Positions 58,323 through 64,000 of a DNA stretch of 64,000 bases are shown here, one piece after another; position 1 is the stretch's first letter, and the number at the start of each line of letters is the position of its first letter. The position numbers and the translations under genes are program-made. The notes under the pieces are model-generated. The model saw nothing but the letters and a program-made list of their open reading frames with translations, made no database searches and had not been told where the DNA came from. The DNA comes from Sodiomyces alkalinus F11. Lineage: Eukaryota > Ascomycota > Sordariomycetes > Glomerellales > Plectosphaerellaceae. Location of the stretch: assembly GCF_003711515.1 (NCBI RefSeq), contig NW_021167080.1:3384155-3448154 (forward strand). Reading direction: 5' to 3'.

Positions 58323-60482
58323 ATGAGGTTCGCCGACTTCGCTATCGACTTGGCGGCGGTCGTCAGTGCATCCCGGTCCGTTGCTGCCAAGCACATCGCG
58401 CTCCGCGGCCGCCAGCTCGAGAATTTCAGTAAGACGTCAAGTTTGACTGCGAGCCTGAGAACGGGTCAAAACACTGGCCAAAACAACATATCGTCTCCTT
58501 CCTTGCCTTCAGCTCGGGGCTCGAACACCGCTGCATCAGCCGTCTCCAGGGTCATTACAAAACAGCCAACTGCGACGCAATCTTCTCCCGTAACCCACGT
58601 CCCTCACTCTTCACCGGCCCAGGCACTGAACCCCAAACATGGATCTGGGCTCCAACCGGACACGGGGTCCGTCTTATCTCAACTGAGGGAAACAACCCCA
58701 TCGAGCTCCCAATGGACCGATGCGTCTTCTCCGGAACTCAAGTCTAGGCACCAGACAGGGTTGTCCTCCCAGTCCGACTCTCCAGCAGAACTGGACTCTC
58801 TGCCTCCTGGCGTGAACGTGGACATATTTCACACCAAACGAGGAGCCAATCTTCTCGGAGACCTAAGGAAACGAGAAAAGCCAAAGCCAAAGCTTGTCGG
58901 TTTGCCCGAGTTTGTCACACATCCTAACAGGCAACCATCAGATGCAACAGCGACGACACCATCTGCGCCGTCAGAGAATGTGCCGATAGACGACCAGGAA
59001 TCGGCGCGCAGTGCCACCACTGCCGAGAGTACAGCATCGGTTGGGCATTCCCGGGACACCAGTGAGAGCAGAGGGACGACTGCTTCTGCTTCTGCCTCTG
59101 CCTCTGCTTCTCCCGAAGCTACGTCTCCCAGCCCACCCGCGAGTGCCAGACCAACCTACGTGTTAAGGGAATCCAAAGTCCCCGCTACCCGCATCGGTCG
59201 TCTTTGGAACTACGGAGGACTCGCCGCTGGCATGATGGGGGGTGCGATCAGCGAAAGTATCGGGAGAGCATTCGGCGGGGAGGGCCAAGGATCCGTCATG
59301 CTCAGCGCGGGGAACATGGAACGGCTGGTTTCCAAGCTATCGCAGATGCGCGGGGCCGCGCTGAAGATGGGCCAGATGCTCAGCTTCCAGGACTCCAAGA
59401 TGCTCCCGGGACCGATTCAGGAGGTCATGCAACGAGTGCAGGACCGCGCAGACTACATGCCGTCTTGGCAGCGCGACAAAGTACTGGCTGCCAACCTGGG
59501 GCCGCAATGGCGCGATTTGTTTGAGGAATTCGAGGAGAAGCCCATCGCTGCGGCGTCGATCGGCCAGGTCCATCGGGCGGTGCTCAAGGAAGGCTCCAAA
59601 AGGGTCGCTGTCAAGATCCAGTTCCCCGGCGTGGCTGATTCCATCAATTCCGACCTGGATAACCTGTCTATCCTGCTGACGGCCACCAAGCTGCTTCCGA
59701 GGGGTCTTTACTTGAACAAAACCATCGACAACGCCCGGCTCGAGCTGGGCTGGGAATGCGACTACGAAAGGGAAGCGACCTGCCTCCGGCGCTACCGGGA
59801 GTTTCTCGCCGACGAGGGAGACACGTTCGTGGTCCCCGGGATTTACCCGCAAGCATGCGGGAAGCAGGTTCTCACCATGGATTTCATGGACGGCATCGGC
59901 GTGACGCGCGTAACGTCATTCACGCAGGAACAGAGGGACTGGATCGGCACCCAGATCCTGCGCCTGTGTCTCCGCGAGATCACCGAGTTCCGGTTCATGC
60001 AGACCGATCCCAACTGGACCAACTTCCTCTACAACGAGCAGACGACCAAACTCGAGCTTCTCGATTTCGGCGCCTCTCGCGAGTATCCGGAGGACTTTGT
60101 CGCCCAATACGTCCAACTTCTAGCCGCCGCCTCGCGGTCGGATCGGGAGGCCGTCCGCCAGCTCTCCCAAAGCTTGGGGTACCTCACCGGACACGAGAGC
60201 AGGGTCATGGTCGAGGCGCACGTGGACTCGGTGCTGACGCTGGCGGAACCCTTCTTGCGCTCCGCCCCGGAAGTGTACGATTTCGAGGACCAGACCATCA
60301 CCGAGCGGGTCAAGGCGCTGATCCCCGTCATGCTGCGTGAGAGGCTCGCGCCGCCGCCGGAGGAGACGTACAGCTTGCATCGGAAGCTAAGCGGTGCGTT
60401 CCTGCTCTGCGCAAGACTGGGCAGTCGCGTCAGGTGCCGCGAGATGTTTGAGAATAGTCTGAAGAAGATGGGGTCTCCATGA
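58323..60482 (+). CDS. COQ8: COQ8/ABC1 (ADCK) atypical kinase of ubiquinone synthesis
   Basis: A 719-residue intronless gene. Coq8 is a mitochondrial UbiB-family protein, needed for assembly and function of the coenzyme Q biosynthetic complex, that acts as an ATPase/atypical kinase. Residues 1-275 are Ser/Thr/Pro-rich and disordered, with an Ala-Ser dipeptide run (about 254-263); the N-terminus has Arg and few acids, compatible with mitochondrial import. The UbiB domain (about 285-715) shows the family signature KMGQ (348-351) in the KxGQ helix, the Ala-rich loop AAAS (409-412) in place of a Gly-rich loop, the ATP lysine in VAVKIQ (K431), the catalytic-loop-like [10 protein letters not shown] (561-570) and DFG (581-583). 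All expected residues are present, so the gene appears intact. It is tail-to-tail with Rrp36. The closest alternative would be another ADCK paralogue, but TDPNW and AAAS favour Coq8. Confidence 0.93.
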   Translation: MRFADFAIDLAAVVSASRSVAAKHIALRGRQLENFSKTSSLTASLRTGQNTGQNNISSPSLPSARGSNTAASAVSRVITKQPTATQSSPVTHVPHSSPAQALNPKHGSGLQPDTGSVLSQLRETTPSSSQWTDASSPELKSRHQTGLSSQSDSPAELDSLPPGVNVDIFHTKRGANLLGDLRKREKPKPKLVGLPEFVTHPNRQPSDATATTPSAPSENVPIDDQESARSATTAESTASVGHSRDTSESRGTTASASASASASPEATSPSPPASARPTYVLRESKVPATRIGRLWNYGGLAAGMMGGAISESIGRAFGGEGQGSVMLSAGNMERLVSKLSQMRGAALKMGQMLSFQDSKMLPGPIQEVMQRVQDRADYMPSWQRDKVLAANLGPQWRDLFEEFEEKPIAAASIGQVHRAVLKEGSKRVAVKIQFPGVADSINSDLDNLSILLTATKLLPRGLYLNKTIDNARLELGWECDYEREATCLRRYREFLADEGDTFVVPGIYPQACGKQVLTMDFMDGIGVTRVTSFTQEQRDWIGTQILRLCLREITEFRFMQTDPNWTNFLYNEQTTKLELLDFGASREYPEDFVAQYVQLLAAASRSDREAVRQLSQSLGYLTGHESRVMVEAHVDSVLTLAEPFLRSAPEVYDFEDQTITERVKALIPVMLRERLAPPPEETYSLHRKLSGAFLLCARLGSRVRCREMFENSLKKMGSP

Positions 60483-60699
60483 TAAAGTGGCTCACGGGAG
60501 CCAGCTATATGCCACGCGCTGTACTGCCATGGTGTATATCATCATGTATCATCATGTATCACCAGTGTTATCGCTAGAATAGACTACTACCTTGCAGACA
60601 GAAGAGACCTATCCCTGTCCGGGCCGGTGCTGTGCTGTGCATCCAAAACGTTTTGCTCGCTTCACAAAAAAAATGCGCACAGCATCCAGCAATAAAAAC
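60483..60699. other. Intergenic, convergent 3' flanks of COQ8 and RRP36
   Basis: 217 bp between opposing stop codons. It includes a tandem 10-mer, atcatgtatc twice, at 60541-60560 and an A-run near 60665. Both 3' UTRs must share this space. No gene seen. Confidence 0.7.
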
Positions 60700-61688
60700 T
60701 CAACGTCTCCTCTGCAACTGATCCAGTTCTTTCTTCTCCCTCCCGGCCACCTTCTTCCTCTTCCTCTCGATGACGCGGTCGACCTGCTTCTTCTTCATGC
60801 CCTTGAACTGCTCCACCAGCAGCCTCTTCTTCTGCTCCGACTTCTTGAGGTAGAAGGGTTTCTTTCCCTGTTTGACGAGCTCCTTCTCCTGCCGCCGGTG
60901 CTCCTCCAAGATGCGGCGTTCCTCGTCCTTGCGCAGCTCCGCCTTCTTCCGGTTTTCCATGGACCCGAGCAGCCGTTTCATCTTCTCCTTCTCGGCCGGG
61001 TCCTTGGTTTTCTTGATCTCGGCCCGCAGCGTGGTCATCTCGCTGTCGCGGTACTCGTCGAGGAACGCGTACGCTTTCTTGGCCTTGGCTTCGTTGAAGC
61101 CCGCGCCGCCGCCGCTGATGAGGGGGTCGAAGCGCGGGTCGCGGGCCTCCAGTTTGGGCACGGCGATGACCTCGCGCTTGCGCGACACGGGCCGTTTGGA
61201 GGACATTTCCATAGGCGCGTGCTTGGAGGAGCGCTTGCCCGGCCCGCTCGTCTTGGGTCTCGCGTCGTCCGAGTCGGATTCGTCGCCGTCCTCTTCGCTT
61301 CTTGTCTCGGAGGTGGCTCGCTTCTGGCGCTTTCGTAACGGCGGGATGGAAGCTTGGGCTTTGGCCAGGGCGCCGAAGGAGATGGAGGATGGGTCCACCT
61401 TGGATCGTGCAGGTGGAGGACCGTCGGACTAATAAAAGAATGGTTAGGGAGATTGGGAACCTACACCGCACCGACCTAGAGCAACGTTACCTCTGACGCG
61501 TCCTCATCATCGTCCTCATCGTCGACATTCTCCCCCTCTAGATCATCATCCGACATGTCTGGCTCGGTCTGGTCATCGTTGTCGTCGAGGCTCTCGTCAA
61601 GCTCTTCGTCCGGCACCTCTTCTTGTCGAGGCCGAACACGACGCTGGAGTCCCTGTAAAGGTAGTTTTCTCTTTTGTGAATTTGCCAT
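60700..61688 (-). CDS. RRP36: rRNA biogenesis protein Rrp36, two exons
   Basis: The spliced product is 308 residues, close to yeast Rrp36 (300). Exon 1 is 61688-61491 and exon 2 is 61428-60700; the 62-bp intron is GT-AG with a cctaac branch-like site. Rrp36 is a component of the 90S pre-ribosome (SSU processome) needed for early cleavages of pre-18S rRNA in the nucleolus. Features: an acidic N-terminus (Asp/Glu-rich, residues about 22-64), SISFGALAKAQ (81-91), the family signature ARDPRFDPLISG (161-172) with FNEAKAKKAYAFLDEYR (177-193), then a long charged coiled-coil and basic tail (about 200-308) with KKPFYLKKSEQKK. The start at 61688 (MANSQKRKLP) was chosen over an in-frame Met 27 codons upstream because the basic start resembles the family. 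The 5' end lies 174 bp from the inward-facing LTR. Confidence 0.92.
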
Positions 61689-61862
61689 TTTCAAGAATTC
61701 TTCCAGAGGAGGAAAGCTAGACAATAGGTAAGAGTGATAAAGGTGGGAGCATCGAGATCCTCTGTCCATATAGGTTACCTAAGAAACGTCTTAGGTAGGA
61801 TGTGCACCTTTTAGCGTGGGGATATCCTGGGTCGCATTCCTGATAAGATAACACGGAATATC
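61689..61862. promoter_or_regulatory. 5' flank of RRP36 between its start codon and the LTR
   Basis: 174 bp of non-repeat sequence. An open frame (61717-61929) on the minus strand crosses from the LTR into this flank but has no conserved content. This short interval plus the LTR must hold the RRP36 promoter. Confidence 0.55.
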
Positions 61863-62062
61863 TGTCAGATAAAGCGTAGTCAAAATCGTCACAAAATAGG
61901 TCAAAATTAATTAAGGCAATTATATACAATTATAACTGTCTCAGACCGTTAGGGAAACGCTGCCACCGTATTTTATATAGTGCAGATAAGCGTCCACCCG
62001 GATTATACTCTTAGTAATCCGGCCTATTATGTAACTGAATAGACTATAGTCTATTCGATATA
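61863..62062 (-). repeat. 3' LTR of copia4, facing the gene island
   Basis: A 200-bp LTR. On the minus strand it starts tatatcgaatagactatag directly after a purine tract (attaggggg) and ends ttatctgaca. A TATA-like element (ctatataaaatac, minus strand, about 61968-61980) points toward RRP36. The half near the genes keeps TpG/CpA dinucleotides while the far half is RIP-altered. Confidence 0.78.
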
Positions 62063-64000
62063 CCCCCTAATCGCTCTAAACGTTAGTTAGGCGATTAAAG
62101 CTATTCGTAATCGGTAGATAATCCAGCTATATAATCTATTCGCTATAGCCGCCCTTAAATTCATCCTCCAGGTCCTCTAAATATTCTATCCGGACTTTCT
62201 CTAGCTATTTCTGCTATAACCGTTCCCGTATATCCATCACGCCCACCTAAAACCTAAATATCTTAAATTTCTCGCCGTATAGCGCCTTTATTAATCCGTC
62301 TACTACTATTTCCGCGCTTATAACGTACGTTACGAGTATTTACCCTTATTCCTTTACTTAACGTAATTAGTGGCCGTGGATATCGATATAGCGGAGGCGC
62401 GTTATTAACATACTAAGCTCTTAATTAACTAATCGAATCGTTTAGTTATTATCGTATAAGATCCTTAATTCCGGATCGTTAAATTCCACTCCTATACTAA
62501 GTAATAGGCGTTATATAAAGATACCCTCTTTTACACCTTATACTAAAGCTAATAGCTCTGCCTCTATTATTAACGTCGTGATCGTATCCTGCTTATTAGC
62601 GCGCCACGCTATTATACCGCTAAATAAGCGTATCACGTACGCTTAACTACTCTTTTAATCAAGAGTATTATCGGTAAACGAGGCGTTAGTATAGATTTCG
62701 ATAGTATCGCTACTCCCTAATTCTAATATAAACGATTAACTATTAATTAGATAGAGGATTAGATAATCGGCGGCCTTATAGTAAATAGGCCCTAGATTAA
62801 CGTTAAACCGGTATAGCCTAGATACTATAAACGCGATATTAGGCCGCGATAACACTACTATGTATAGTATAGATCCTATCTTCCGTTAATAGCTTTTAAC
62901 GTTAGTCGAGGTTCCTAAATAAGGCAGTAGCTCTATAACCTTAATTAGGTGCGTTAGGCGATAGTTACTACTATACTTACTATTCGGCTTTAATAGGCGT
63001 TTTAACTTAGTAACGTAGTCGCGTTATAATAGCCAGATTTTACGGGCGATACGGTCGCGTATAACCTTAATACTAAGAAACTACTATAGAGGATCGCTAC
63101 CTTATAGGTTATAGTAGCATTATAGGTTATTAACGGCCTACTCTATCTACGCCTTATATTATTCCTTATAAGTAATAACGATATCGTTAACACAGAAGAA
63201 TAGGATTAAACCGCGGCGTAGAAAATAACACGGTTCTTACGGCACTATCTAGAAGCCGTCCGCTAAAAAAATAGCCGAAAAGTGCTTTTACTAAAGTAGT
63301 AAAGACTCCTTAAGTCTATATAACGCCTTTTTTAGGTATAAACGACTCCTAAAGGCTAAAAAGCCTAGCGGCGGGTATATAAAGATATCGTGGGGGAGGG
63401 GCGCGTATATAAACGCGTTCATAACGTTAAATTATAACAGCATAAGGTTAAATCGGGCGGTAATAGCTATTAACGCGCGGAATAACCGTCCGGCTAGTAT
63501 TACTACGTATATCTCCTTAAATAAGAATTAATACTATTAATCTCCTCGCACTATAAGCCGTATCTTATATTTATATAGAAATCCATACTTATTAAACTTA
63601 TATATTATTACCTATATCGAATTAAGAATCCAATATCTATCTACTACGGACGCCGGCACCTATATCCATAACTCTATCTCCTCGTGGCTCCGTAGGTAGT
63701 CTTTTTATACCTATCAGAATAAGTGGCCGTAAGGGTATAAGGGTATATCGCGAGGGTTCTTCGGAGGAGGAGGGAGGTCTTTACGCTGGATCTTTACGGC
63801 CGTCGGGGTAACCACCGGAGCACCCGCCGGAGTAACCGCCGGGGTTATATTTCCCGATATAGCCTCCCGGGTTATACTTCCAGTGGCTACCGCCGGGGCT
63901 ATAGATTCGCAGGGTATCGTTAAGCATCGTTATAGCGCTATAGACATAAACCTTTTTAACCGTAATTTAGTTAGCGGAATCCTATTTAATATATATATTA
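62063..64000 (-). mobile_element. Ty1/copia retrotransposon, RT to RNase H, runs off the window (copia4)
   Basis: From the window edge inward on the minus strand: an Ala/Pro/Thr-rich linker (63960-63790), the pre-RT motif DLPPPPKNPRDIPLYPYG near 63780, RT (about 63600-63180, with YAPLPHDIFIYPPLGF near 63410 and LILFFCVNDIVI near 63210) and RNase H with the terminal GLIKALYGEKF near 62300. Copia2 shares the pre-RT motif and the LTR tail, so they are one family in opposite orientations. RIP stops occur throughout and one YxDD Asp is changed to Asn. Confidence 0.85.

Noticed and set aside
53860..61496. Many antisense or shifted open frames overlapping the five genes
   Set aside because: They are shadows of real exons without motifs, or read through introns.
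61717..61929. Small minus-strand frame crossing the LTR/RRP36 boundary
   Set aside because: Half is LTR sequence and the rest is RRP36 5' flank; there is no conserved content.
53411..62062. The gene island as a giant captured cargo of one transposon (Starship-like)
   Set aside because: The inverted LTR ends suggest it at first, but there is no tyrosine recombinase (DUF3435) gene, the flanks are LTRs of separate copia copies, and the five genes are ordinary housekeeping genes.
1..64000. CRISPR array, prokaryotic operon or phage interpretation
   Set aside because: There are no regular short repeats with spacers, and the genes, introns and retroelements are fungal.

Overview
This window is from a filamentous ascomycete (Pezizomycotina, probably a Sordariomycete; I cannot name the genus). 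The evidence is a block of five housekeeping genes with short GT-AG introns (58-81 bp) carrying fungal branch sites, set in transposons that bear the signature of repeat-induced point mutation (RIP): CpA and TpG are scarce, TpA is abundant and CpG survives. In bases 1-120 I count 14 TpA, no CpA and 2 TpG; in 53581-53640, inside the gene block, I count 13 CpA and 1 TpA.

Layout. (1) 1-53410 is almost entirely nested, RIP-mutated transposable elements. Two Ty1/copia elements lie at 1-7561. A Ty3/gypsy element (here gypsy2) begins at 7562. It is interrupted by a complete minus-strand gypsy (gypsy1, 8351-15625, with an assembly gap at 8800-9739) and by a Tad1-like LINE (LINE A, from 17216). LINE A is interrupted by two minus-strand LINE copies (20341-26421) and then by a Helitron of about 22 kb (26519-48478). 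The Helitron is split by a solo LTR (28298-28653) and by a third gypsy (gypsy3, 30779-45285). Gypsy3 contains another LINE (LINE D, 34911-41111) and part of a fourth gypsy. LINE A resumes at 48479 and is cut at 49286 by a different LINE family. A copia fragment follows at about 52200-53400. (2) 53411-61862 is the gene island. (3) 61863-64000 is another minus-strand copia element running off the window.

The gene island holds, in order: a Pop8-like RNase P/MRP subunit (+), protein phosphatase 5 (-, seven exons), an ESS2/DGCR14-family nuclear protein (+), a COQ8/ABC1 atypical kinase (+) and the 90S pre-ribosome factor Rrp36 (-, two exons). They are not a pathway cluster: they serve tRNA/rRNA processing, signalling, splicing, ubiquinone synthesis and ribosome assembly. 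PP5 and ESS2 are head-to-head over 493 bp. Pop8/PP5 and COQ8/Rrp36 are tail-to-tail.

The most notable features are: (a) a nest of insertions at least six levels deep that can be unpicked from target-site duplications and from host sequence resuming after each insert; (b) the gene island lies between two LTR ends of one copia family, both pointing inward into the 5' ends of the two outermost genes; (c) RIP has repeatedly changed catalytic or metal-binding codons (reverse transcriptase YxDD, Helitron HUH, zinc knuckles) where the local dinucleotide allows it. I found no CRISPR array, tRNA, rRNA or secondary-metabolite cluster.
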